From positions 1 to 64,000 of the forward strand of contig WOVA01000004.1 of NCBI GenBank assembly GCA_009773155.1: a stretch of DNA of 64,000 nt. Direction: 5' to 3'. Below are positions 49,181-55,758 of this stretch, piece by piece. The notes under the pieces were generated by a model. The model ran no database searches. It was not told the origin of the DNA and saw only the letters and a list, made by a program, of their open reading frames with translations. The translations under genes and the position numbers were made by a program. Each line of letters opens with the position of its first letter. Positions within the stretch are counted from its first letter, which is position 1. The DNA comes from Elusimicrobiota bacterium (lineage in GTDB: Bacteria; Elusimicrobiota; Elusimicrobia; Elusimicrobiales; UBA9959).

Positions 49181-49272
49181 GGGACGCTGATTACTAAATG
49201 ACTAATTAGAGTCCTTCTGTCCAAGTTATGAGGCCCGCCGCTGATAATTAGTCATTTAGTAATCAGCGTCCC
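49181..49272. repeat. E-type hairpin, 28-bp perfect arms
   Basis: GGGACGCTGATTACTAAATG ... and its exact complement (49245-49272) around a 36-nt loop. The last codons and the stop of tsaD (WGR, TGA at 49265-49263) lie within one arm, so the repeat has rewritten the tsaD 3' end. Confidence 0.95.
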
Positions 49273-50345
49273 CAACTTTCAATTTTCAGGTCCGGGTCCA
49301 CTTCGACCCGGTGCTTAAGGCGCCGGCCGCTTTCAAGCCGGCGCTGAGCGGCCAGGGCTATCATCGCGGCATTGTCGGCGCAGTACTTCTTCTCGGAGAA
49401 AACAGCGGAGGCCCCTTCGGACGCGCAGGAGGCCGCCATCCTCTCCCTCAGCAGCGAGTTGGCCGAAACGCCGCCGCCCGCGGCCGCGTACTTCAAACCG
49501 GACTTGCGGCAGGCCAGGGCCGCCTTGGCGGCGAGCGTGTCGGCGACCGCCTCCTGGAAGGCCGCGCAGACCGCGGCTTTGGCCGCGGGCCCGGGGCGGG
49601 GATTGTCCTGCAGGTAATAGGCGACGGCCGTCTTGAGGCCGCTGAAAGAGAAATCGAGTCCGCCGTCCAGGAAAGGCCGCGGGAAGACGGGCTTCTTCCT
49701 GCCGGCTTTGAGGGCCAGCCGCTCCACTTCGGGGCCGCCGGGATATCCCAGGCCCAGCAGCCGGGCGACCTTGTCGAAGGCCTCGCCGGCCGCGTCGTCG
49801 CGGGTGCGGCCCAGCAGTTCATACTCGCCGTAGCCGCCGGCCCGCCAGAGCTCGGTGTGGCCGCCGGAAACTATCAGCGCGGCCAGCGGGAATTTAAGCC
49901 TGGCGTCCGCGCGCCCCTTGCGGAACTCGCAGGCCAGCAGGTGCCCCTCCAGGTGGTTGACGCCTATCAGCGGAGCGCCGAAGACGCGGGCGGCGGTCTG
50001 CGCGGCCACGCGGCCGACCAGTATCGCGCCCGGAAGCCCCGGCCCGCGCGAGAACGCGACGGCGTCGAAGATCTTTTTGTTTTTTTTGGGGACACCATGC
50101 GGCTTGGTGTCCCCCGTGGGCGGCCTTTTGCCCACCGGCAGCTTTATGCCCGCGCCTTCCAGCGCCGCGCGCACGACGTGATTTATTTTTTCAAGATGCG
50201 CGCGGCTGGCCAGCTCCGGCACTACGCCGCTGTAGCGCCGGTGAAGCGCTATCTGCGAAAATATGGCCTCGGAGATTATCCTGCCGTCCCGCAGCACGCA
50301 GGCCGCGGTCTCGTCGCAGGTGGTCTCTATGGCGAGCGTCTGCAC
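49263..50345 (-). CDS. tsaD: tRNA N6-threonylcarbamoyladenosine synthase TsaD
   Basis: A 360-residue essential-type enzyme that transfers threonylcarbamoyl to A37 of ANN-reading tRNAs. Family motifs: AIETTCDETAACVL, PELASRAHLEKI, FSRGPGLPGAILVG, NHLEGH (metal-binding His131 and His135), SGGHTEL, GLDFSFSGLKTA and the C-terminal DNAAMIA. Between the ALEGAGIKL helix and the FDAVAFSRGPG strand there is an extra segment of ~20 residues (about 72-91, GKRPPTGDTKPHGVPKKNKK), half of it encoded by palindrome A7. The C-terminal three residues come from an E-type repeat. All catalytic residues remain. Confidence 0.96.
   Translation of the reverse strand: MQTLAIETTCDETAACVLRDGRIISEAIFSQIALHRRYSGVVPELASRAHLEKINHVVRAALEGAGIKLPVGKRPPTGDTKPHGVPKKNKKIFDAVAFSRGPGLPGAILVGRVAAQTAARVFGAPLIGVNHLEGHLLACEFRKGRADARLKFPLAALIVSGGHTELWRAGGYGEYELLGRTRDDAAGEAFDKVARLLGLGYPGGPEVERLALKAGRKKPVFPRPFLDGGLDFSFSGLKTAVAYYLQDNPRPGPAAKAAVCAAFQEAVADTLAAKAALACRKSGLKYAAAGGGVSANSLLRERMAASCASEGASAVFSEKKYCADNAAMIALAAQRRLESGRRLKHRVEVDPDLKIESWGR
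50088..50114. repeat. Palindrome A7 (27 bp) inside tsaD
   Basis: GGGGACACCATGC/GGCTTGGTGTCCCC, arms with mismatches at the centre. Read in frame as GDTKPHGVP at a surface loop of TsaD. Confidence 0.95.
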
Positions 50346-50349
50346 TTCT

Positions 50350-51630
50350 TTACTTGGCCGCCCGCAGGTTGCCCAGGACTTCCCTGGCTTTAAGCAGCTC
50401 GAGCCCCCGCTCGAGCATCTCGTCGCGGGCCTTGGACTTCTCCTTGCCGCTCTTCTCCCCTTCCTTGCCCGGGTAGAAAAGTTCCTCGGCCTGCTTTATC
50501 AGCTTGATCTCGGTCTCGCGGTCCACCTTGATCTCGATATCCGGCACGATGCCGCCGTTCTCGCCCTTGGCATCGCGTTGTATGGCCTTGCCGCTGGGGG
50601 TGTAATACTTGGCTATGGTCAGGCGCAGGGCGGATTTGTCGGAGAGCGGGATCATGGACTGGACGCTGGCCTTGCCGAAAGTGCGCTCGCCTATGATCAC
50701 GGCGCGCTTGTTGTCCTGCAGCGCGCCGGCCAGGATCTCGCTGGCCGAGGCCGAGTAGCGGTTCACCAGGACCACCACGGGCAGAGCGGGGTAGGCGGCT
50801 TTGGAGCCGGCACGGAATTCCTGGTAGTTCTCCGGCTTGCGGCCCTTGGTGTAGACTATCATCTTGTTGTCGCCCAGGAAAAGCTTGGCTATGTCTACGG
50901 AGGCCGACAGCAGCCCGCCCGGGTCGTAGCGGAGGTCTATGACGAGAGCCTCCATGCTCTGGGCCTTAAGAGACTCCATGGCCTTGTTCACGTTCTCCAC
51001 AACGTGCCCGGTGAAGTCTATGATCTTCAGGTAGCCGACCTTGCCCTCCAGCATCCTGTGGCGCACGGCCTCGGTCTTGATGAGCTCCCTGACCAGCGCC
51101 ACGTCGCGCTGTATCCAGTCGGCGTCCTTCTCGTCGGCCTCGCGGGCCGTGGTGATGTTGACCTTGGTGCCGGGCGCGCCCCTGAGGCGTTTGATGGCCT
51201 CGTCGATTATCATATCCTTGGTGTCCTCTCCCTCTATCTTGATTATCTTGTCGCCGGGATAGAGCCCGGCCCGGTACGCGGGGGTATTGGGCAGCGGCGT
51301 GACCACGGTCAGCCAGCCCTCCCGCACGTCGACCCGGATGCCGATGCCGCCGAACTCCCCCTCCGTGTCGCTCTTGACGCGCTTGTAGAGGTCCGGCTCC
51401 ATGAACTGGGAAAAATCGTCGAGCTGCCGCACCATGCCGTGAGCCGCGCCGTATATCAGCTTCTGCGACTCCGTCTCCTCGACATAGTTCTCCTTGATGA
51501 GCTCCAGCACGTCCACTATGGTCTTGAGCTGCTGGTAGGTCCGGTCCACCGCGGAGTTGGCGTACGGGAAGACTATGCCCATCAGGGCCGCCGTCCCGGC
51601 TATCAGAATGACTTTTCTGGGGATCCTCAT
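50350..51630 (-). CDS. ctpA: Carboxy-terminal processing protease (S41)
   Basis: A 426-residue protease with an N-terminal signal or TM segment (VILIAGTAALMGIVFPYA). A PDZ domain (about 85-165, GGIGIRVDVREGWLTVVTPL, YPGDKIIKIEGEDT) is followed by the S41 domain: LVIDLRYDPGGLL, the catalytic Ser in NRYSASASEILAGAL and the Lys in GERTFGKASVQ. It processes periplasmic proteins. The gene lies between ftsX/envC and tsaD in one transcription direction, linking it with cell-wall division factors. It is the active counterpart of the dead paralogue at 16751. Confidence 0.95.
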   Translation of the reverse strand: MRIPRKVILIAGTAALMGIVFPYANSAVDRTYQQLKTIVDVLELIKENYVEETESQKLIYGAAHGMVRQLDDFSQFMEPDLYKRVKSDTEGEFGGIGIRVDVREGWLTVVTPLPNTPAYRAGLYPGDKIIKIEGEDTKDMIIDEAIKRLRGAPGTKVNITTAREADEKDADWIQRDVALVRELIKTEAVRHRMLEGKVGYLKIIDFTGHVVENVNKAMESLKAQSMEALVIDLRYDPGGLLSASVDIAKLFLGDNKMIVYTKGRKPENYQEFRAGSKAAYPALPVVVLVNRYSASASEILAGALQDNKRAVIIGERTFGKASVQSMIPLSDKSALRLTIAKYYTPSGKAIQRDAKGENGGIVPDIEIKVDRETEIKLIKQAEELFYPGKEGEKSGKEKSKARDEMLERGLELLKAREVLGNLRAAK

Positions 51631-51721
51631 ATATTTCTCCTTGAAAAATAAAGAAAAAGCGACACGTTAGTGGTACGCGCCCGCCCCGTGGCGCACCTCT
51701 AATTATACCTTTTCCCGCCGC

Positions 51722-52879
51722 TCAGGGCGCCGGGGTCAGCCAGGGCAGCGGGTTGATGGCGTCGGCGCCCGAGCGTATCTCGAAATACACCGTGCTGCCC
51801 TCGGCCGTTTCGCCGCCTGAAATGGCCTGGGTATCCGCGCCGGCGAAGCCGATACGCGACGCGACGCCCACACTGTCGCCCTTGGACGCCGTCACCGAAC
51901 TGAGCAGGCCGTAAACCGTGAAGAACCCCTTCTCATGGTCCACTATCACCACGTTGCCGTAAGTCCTGAAAGGACCGGAATAGATCACCTTGCCGGGCAG
52001 CACCGGCGTGACGGGCGCCCGGTCGGCGGTGCGGATACGTATGCCCTCGCGGACTATCCAGGTCTTAAGCTCGGGCACATGCTCCCGGCCGTATTTGCTT
52101 ATCAGGCGGCCGGCCGCCGGCCAGGGCAGAGAATTGCGCTCTATCGGGAGATCGCCGGCCTTGCGCGTCTTGTAGGGCGCCTGCTTCTCGAGTTTCTTTA
52201 CCAGGGTGCTGAGCCCGGCGGCGGCGTTCTTGAGGTCTTCTAGTTCCCGCCGCAGGGCCTTCTCCCTGCTCTTCGACAGCGAGAGCTCCTGCTGTTTGGT
52301 GCGGACATTGCGCTGGCTTACGGTTATCTCTCTCGCCAGCCTCTCCCGGTTGACGGAAAGTTCCCGCTGCCGCTTCGCCAGGGTCTGTATATCGTCCGAG
52401 ATCCGCTTCTTCTCTCCCTTGAGCGTGGCGGCCAGCGCGTACTTGTTCATTATGGCCGTCCGGATAAAAACGTCCCGCATCAGGTCGGCGCGGCCGTAAT
52501 ACGGCGAATAGAAAAGCCGGTCCGTGGCGTACATGGCGACCTCGGACGAGGCGGCGCCGGCCAGCTCGTCCTGCGCCCTCTCGAGCGAGGCGAGCTTCTC
52601 CCTGGTCTCCGAACCTTTCCTGCGCGAGTCGCCGAGCTGGCCCTCCAGCTCACGCTGACGGCCCTTGGTCAGCCGGTCCTGCCGCCTGAGCTTATCGATC
52701 TCGGACGAGATCTGCTTCTGCTCGGCCTGGTAGCGCTCCAGTTCCGCCTGCTTCTCCGAAAGCTGCTTATTTATCGCCTCGAGCTTATCCTTGCGGTCGA
52801 GCAGTTGCGCCGCCGTCTGCGGGAAAGCGGGCGGCGCGAGAAGAAGCAGACCGAGAAAGACTATCGCGAATTTTTCCAT
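51722..52879 (-). CDS. envC: EnvC-like murein hydrolase activator
   Basis: A 385-residue exported protein. The signal peptide (IVFLGLLLLAPPAFP) is followed by a long coiled coil (about 25-250, AINKQLSEKQAELERYQAEQ) and a C-terminal LytM/M23 domain (about 260-385). The zinc ligands of active M23 peptidases are not seen: TVYGLLSSV stands where TLYAHLS is usual, and VYFEIR where HFEIR is usual. Such degenerate LytM proteins activate amidases and are controlled by FtsEX. It overlaps ftsX by 19 nt. Confidence 0.9.
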   Translation of the reverse strand: MEKFAIVFLGLLLLAPPAFPQTAAQLLDRKDKLEAINKQLSEKQAELERYQAEQKQISSEIDKLRRQDRLTKGRQRELEGQLGDSRRKGSETREKLASLERAQDELAGAASSEVAMYATDRLFYSPYYGRADLMRDVFIRTAIMNKYALAATLKGEKKRISDDIQTLAKRQRELSVNRERLAREITVSQRNVRTKQQELSLSKSREKALRRELEDLKNAAAGLSTLVKKLEKQAPYKTRKAGDLPIERNSLPWPAAGRLISKYGREHVPELKTWIVREGIRIRTADRAPVTPVLPGKVIYSGPFRTYGNVVIVDHEKGFFTVYGLLSSVTASKGDSVGVASRIGFAGADTQAISGGETAEGSTVYFEIRSGADAINPLPWLTPAP

Positions 52880-53706
52880 TGCACCATGGTCCAGGCGAGG
52901 AAACCGGCGGCCAGTACCCCGGCCAGATGCCAGAGCGGGTTGGGCCAGGCCCAGACGGGGCTGAGGTAGCGCACGGGGTAGACTATCAGGTAGCAGGCCA
53001 GCACGGCCGCGGCCGCGCCGCCGGCGCCGGACAGGAACCAGCGCTTGTCCTTCCTGATGCCCTCCATGAGGCCGGCCGGATCAGGGCGGCTTTGCCCGCA
53101 GTCGGTGCCGGGTGCTCTGCGCCCGGCCGGGGAAAAGCGGTGCAGCAGCACGGTGAGCGAGAACAGCACCGCGCCGAGCAGCGCCAGGCCGAAGGCCAGC
53201 GCTATAAAATTGTCGTAGAAGGAGAAATGCAGGAGGGCGTAGGCCTCCAGCTGCTTATAGCGCACCTCGGCGACGCCGTCCATGCCCCAGAGCAGCTCTG
53301 TCCAGGAATTGAGCGAGCTCAGGATTGACTGGTCCACCGCTATCTCGTAGGAATCCGGCAGCGGGTTGGGGCCCAGCGAGAGGGCGCCTTTTATAAGCTC
53401 GGGGTCCTCTTCGCGCATGCGCGCCAGGCGCTCGCCCTTGGAGATGAAGACCGCGCTCCTGACGCCCTGCAGGGCGCGTATCGACTCCCAGAGGACGTCG
53501 CGTTCCTTGCGGCCGCCGTCCTTGAGCAGGACGACGACGCGGAAATCGTCCTCCAGCATGGCAAGGATCTCCCTCGCCTGCGTATGCATGAAGAGCAGGG
53601 CCTCGAAGAGGACGGCCGCGGTAAAAGCGAGCAAAAAGACCACCCTGTAGCCTTTGCGGCGGGAGGTCTCCGTGGATTGAACATGGTTGTTGGCGTGTTC
53701 CTGCAT
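52861..53706 (-). CDS. ftsX: FtsX-like division protein
   Basis: A 281-residue FtsX-family membrane protein, with four TM segments (about 17-37, 165-190, 215-238, 253-275) and an extracytoplasmic domain between TM1 and TM2 (REILAMLEDDFRVVVLLKDG). I start at ATG 53706; a GTG at 53724 is also in frame. Repeat B3 inserts ~16 residues (about 193-209, RRAPGTDCGQSRPDPA) in the cytoplasmic loop between TM2 and TM3. FtsX transmits the signal of the FtsE ATPase to EnvC-type activators; no ftsE gene is adjacent here. Confidence 0.92.
   Translation of the reverse strand: MQEHANNHVQSTETSRRKGYRVVFLLAFTAAVLFEALLFMHTQAREILAMLEDDFRVVVLLKDGGRKERDVLWESIRALQGVRSAVFISKGERLARMREEDPELIKGALSLGPNPLPDSYEIAVDQSILSSLNSWTELLWGMDGVAEVRYKQLEAYALLHFSFYDNFIALAFGLALLGAVLFSLTVLLHRFSPAGRRAPGTDCGQSRPDPAGLMEGIRKDKRWFLSGAGGAAAAVLACYLIVYPVRYLSPVWAWPNPLWHLAGVLAAGFLAWTMVQWKNSR
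53082..53128. repeat. Repeat B3 (47 bp) inside ftsX
   Basis: CAGGGCGGCTTTGCCCGCAG ... GTGCTCTGCGCCCGGCC, the most diverged B copy, in frame as RRAPGTDCGQSRPDP. It lies in a predicted cytoplasmic loop. Confidence 0.9.
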
Positions 53707-53725
53707 CTTATTATTATATAACACA

Positions 53726-53752
53726 AGGCCCCGCCGTTAAAGGGCGGGGCCT
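53726..53752. terminator. Hairpin between the mosaic gene and ftsX
   Basis: AGGCCCCGCC-7 nt-GGCGGGGCCT, 10-bp perfect stem, just after the stop of the gene at 53767. T-poor on the minus strand and followed by TGTTTT on the plus strand. A TATATAAT sequence lies between it and the ftsX start, a possible promoter for ftsX. Confidence 0.6.
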
Positions 53753-53766
53753 GTTTTCAGCGGTGG

Positions 53767-54774
53767 TCAGCTCTTTACGGAGACAGTGGTGACGAAAGGG
53801 GACCCTATGAGTTCATTGACGCGGTCCGAGTGGACCTCGCCCGATACCGAATAAGGGGTGAAGGTGTCGAGGCCGGGCCTGCCGCCGGCGGCGGGGACCG
53901 AAGCGGCGAGGGCGAAGCCCGCCCGCGCGGACATGGACGCCACGAAAGACTCTATAAATTCCCCGGGATTGACGCCGGCCGGTACGCGCAGCGTAAAAAC
54001 CACGGTGCTCTTGAGCGGCAGTTCCGGGCGGCCGCGCTCCAGGCCGACCCGCGCTACGGCGGGATGGCAGTATATCGAGGGCAGGGAGGCGGAGGGCACC
54101 AGCCCGTAGACCTTGATCTGCGCTGTGGTGGAGGGATTATAGCGGAGCGCCCGCTCCCCGGTGTATATAAACCCGGAAGCGGAAGACAGTTCGCTCACCA
54201 GCGGGCCGAAATCGTCGGGGACCGGCACGAAGCTTATGAAGACCAGGTCCCTGTGGGACGAGGCCGGAACAGGACCCGGGGAGGGCACGGGAGACGAGAT
54301 GGGGCCGCGGCGCAGGGCCGAGCGGACGCGGTAGATCATATGCGGCCAGCCGACGGGCACATCGGGCGGAAGCGTCAGGCCGGTCTCCGGAGCCGGAGGC
54401 TTGGCCAGGGGGACACCATGCGGCTTGGTGTCCCCCACTGATGCGGGACCCACCGCGTTGACCAGGGGAACGACCTGCTGGAACAGGGCGGCATTGCCCG
54501 CAGTCGGTGCCGGGAGCTCTGCGACCGGCCGCATGGCGTCCCCCGCCGATGCGGAGCCCACCGCGTCGCGCAGATCGGAGGGGGCGGCGTGCGCGCGGCC
54601 GGGCGGCATAGCGCCCGGCACCTGATGAGCCGGCGGCTCGTTGTTCCGGCCGGGCTTTTTATAGCCGTAGGCCAGCTCGGTGAAGTTCTGGAAGGAAGGG
54701 TCCGTGAATACGGTCGCCCCGCCGGCATAAACCGGCAGCGCCGAAAAGAGCATGATCGCGAGTGTTTTTATCAT
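53767..54774 (-). CDS. Secreted protein of unknown function, mosaic of repeats A, B and C
   Basis: A 335-residue protein starting MIKTLAIMLFSALPVYAGGA at 54774 (signal peptide). Residues ~42-122 are largely repeat-encoded: C3 (about 42-60, PPAHQVPGAMPPGRA), half of A joined to B4 (about 78-97, GDAMRPVAELPAPTAGNAAL) and A8 (about 114-122, GDTKPHGVP), with two similar segments VGSASAGDA and VGPASVGDT. The remaining ~200 residues (DLVFISFVPVPDDFGPLVSE, STVVFTLRVPAGVNPGEF) hold two alpha/beta-looking units with no family recognised. The long linker is Pro/Ala-rich and likely disordered. Confidence 0.8.
   Translation of the reverse strand: MIKTLAIMLFSALPVYAGGATVFTDPSFQNFTELAYGYKKPGRNNEPPAHQVPGAMPPGRAHAAPSDLRDAVGSASAGDAMRPVAELPAPTAGNAALFQQVVPLVNAVGPASVGDTKPHGVPLAKPPAPETGLTLPPDVPVGWPHMIYRVRSALRRGPISSPVPSPGPVPASSHRDLVFISFVPVPDDFGPLVSELSSASGFIYTGERALRYNPSTTAQIKVYGLVPSASLPSIYCHPAVARVGLERGRPELPLKSTVVFTLRVPAGVNPGEFIESFVASMSARAGFALAASVPAAGGRPGLDTFTPYSVSGEVHSDRVNELIGSPFVTTVSVKS
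54409..54435. repeat. Palindrome A8 (27 bp) in the mosaic gene
   Basis: Same core as A7. Read in frame as GDTKPHGVP. Confidence 0.95.
54484..54544. repeat. Repeat B4 (47 bp) joined to a half palindrome A
   Basis: B4 (54484-54530, CAGGGCGGCATTGCCCGCAG ...) is read one frame off from B2 and B3 (AELPAPTAGNAAL). It is followed without gap by the right half of A (GCATGGCGTCCCCC) and the CCGATGCGG flank seen at A5. This looks like B inserted into an A copy, or a recombination between the two. Confidence 0.85.
54594..54651. repeat. Repeat C3 in the mosaic gene
   Basis: GGCCGGGCGGCATAGCGCCC ... TTGTTCCGGCC. Central hairpin GAGCC-GGC-GGCTC. More diverged than C1 and C2 but the same layout; read as PPAHQVPGAMPPGRA. 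Confidence 0.85.
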
Positions 54775-54849
54775 CCGTTTTTCACCAGGAGAAACAAAAA
54801 TAAGAAAACAGGAATAAACCCTTATCCTGTTTTCCCCTGGTGAACGGCC
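54774..54849. repeat. Nested hairpin in the leader of the mosaic gene
   Basis: Inner stem GAAAACAGGA/TCCTGTTTTC and outer stem TTCACCAGG/CCTGGTGAA form a ~75-bp structure directly upstream of the ATG at 54774. It could hide the translation start or be another hairpin repeat of the E kind, though without GGGGAC ends. Confidence 0.7.
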
Positions 54850-55019
54850 ATTCATAGGCGGCCGCGTGGATACTCCCCCGCCTTTCGGGGGATTACAAAG
54901 GAAACTGTTGATAAATGTTAACTTAAACCGGGCGGCGGCCCAAGGGCCCGTAAGCCCATGCTGGCCTGAAAAAAGGACCTACGCCTTTCTGGGCCCTTAG
55001 GCCCCCTTCGGCCCCCGGT

Positions 55020-55049
55020 TTGACGGCCCGGCGGCGGCGCTGGTATAAT
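55020..55049 (+). promoter_or_regulatory. Strong sigma-70-type promoter of tetR1
   Basis: TTGACG (55020-55025), 18-bp spacer, TATAAT (55044-55049). The ATG is only 15 nt beyond the -10 and no ribosome-binding site is visible, so the message would be leaderless or nearly so. Confidence 0.75.
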
Positions 55050-55064
55050 CGTTCCTGACCGCCC

Positions 55065-55673
55065 ATGAAAAAAGACCGGACCAGCAAGCCCAGCAAGGGC
55101 GAAGCCACGCGGGCGAAGATACTGCGCGCGGCCATACGCATGATCTCCGACCAGGGGCCGGACGCCGTCTCGATGGAGAGCATAGCCGACGGGCTGGGGC
55201 TGACCAAGCCGCTCCTCTACTATTATTTTAAAAACAAGGAAGCGCTGATAGAAGAGGTCTTCGAAGAAACCTCGCGGGAATCCGGCGGCGACTGGGCGGC
55301 CGCGCTGGACCGGTCCGTGACGCTGGAGGCGCTGGTGCGCGGCATGCTCGGCAGCCGCATGAAGTTCTTCCGCTCCAACCCCGAGGCGGCCAAATGCCTC
55401 CTCAAGCTCTACTCGGCGCCGGAGAGCTCGCCGCTGAGCCGCATGGCGGACAAGCGGATAGCCCGGCACGCCGGCGCGCTCAAAAAAGTGATGGCGGCCA
55501 TGGAGAGCGACGGCCGCATCCCGCCCGGCTCGGCCGAAGACGCCCGGCTGCTGGTGCGCGGCGTCATGACGCTGACCATCTTTGAGTTCCAGCACAGCCG
55601 CTTCGCCAATTTCCCCCCCGACTTCGCGGACCGCATGGCCCGCCGCATCGCCGCCGCCGTCTCCGCCCGCTGA
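55065..55673 (+). CDS. TetR-family transcriptional regulator
   Basis: A 202-residue regulator. The N-terminal helix-turn-helix (AKILRAAIRMISDQGPDAVS, IADGLGLTKPLLYYYFKNKE) is typical of the family; the C-terminal ligand domain has no recognised subtype. It closely resembles the TetR part of the next gene, so the two probably arose by duplication. It is the first gene of the efflux cluster and is read divergently from the gene at 53767-54774. Confidence 0.93.
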   Translation: MKKDRTSKPSKGEATRAKILRAAIRMISDQGPDAVSMESIADGLGLTKPLLYYYFKNKEALIEEVFEETSRESGGDWAAALDRSVTLEALVRGMLGSRMKFFRSNPEAAKCLLKLYSAPESSPLSRMADKRIARHAGALKKVMAAMESDGRIPPGSAEDARLLVRGVMTLTIFEFQHSRFANFPPDFADRMARRIAAAVSAR

Positions 55674-55691
55674 CCCCAACGCCCCCGCCGA

Positions 55692-55736
55692 TTGACCTGG
55701 CCCGCCGCGTTCTGCTAAACTTACCTACCGGTAAGT
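55692..55736 (+). promoter_or_regulatory. Promoter and palindromic operator of the efflux operon
   Basis: TTGACC (55692-55697), then CTAAAC or TAAACT about 17-18 bp on, overlapped by the perfect inverted repeat ACTTACC-TACC-GGTAAGT (55719-55736). An 18-bp palindrome over the transcription start, 23 nt before a TetR gene, is a classic autorepression site. Confidence 0.75.
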
Positions 55737-55758
55737 ATAGACAGCGACGGAGAACAGC

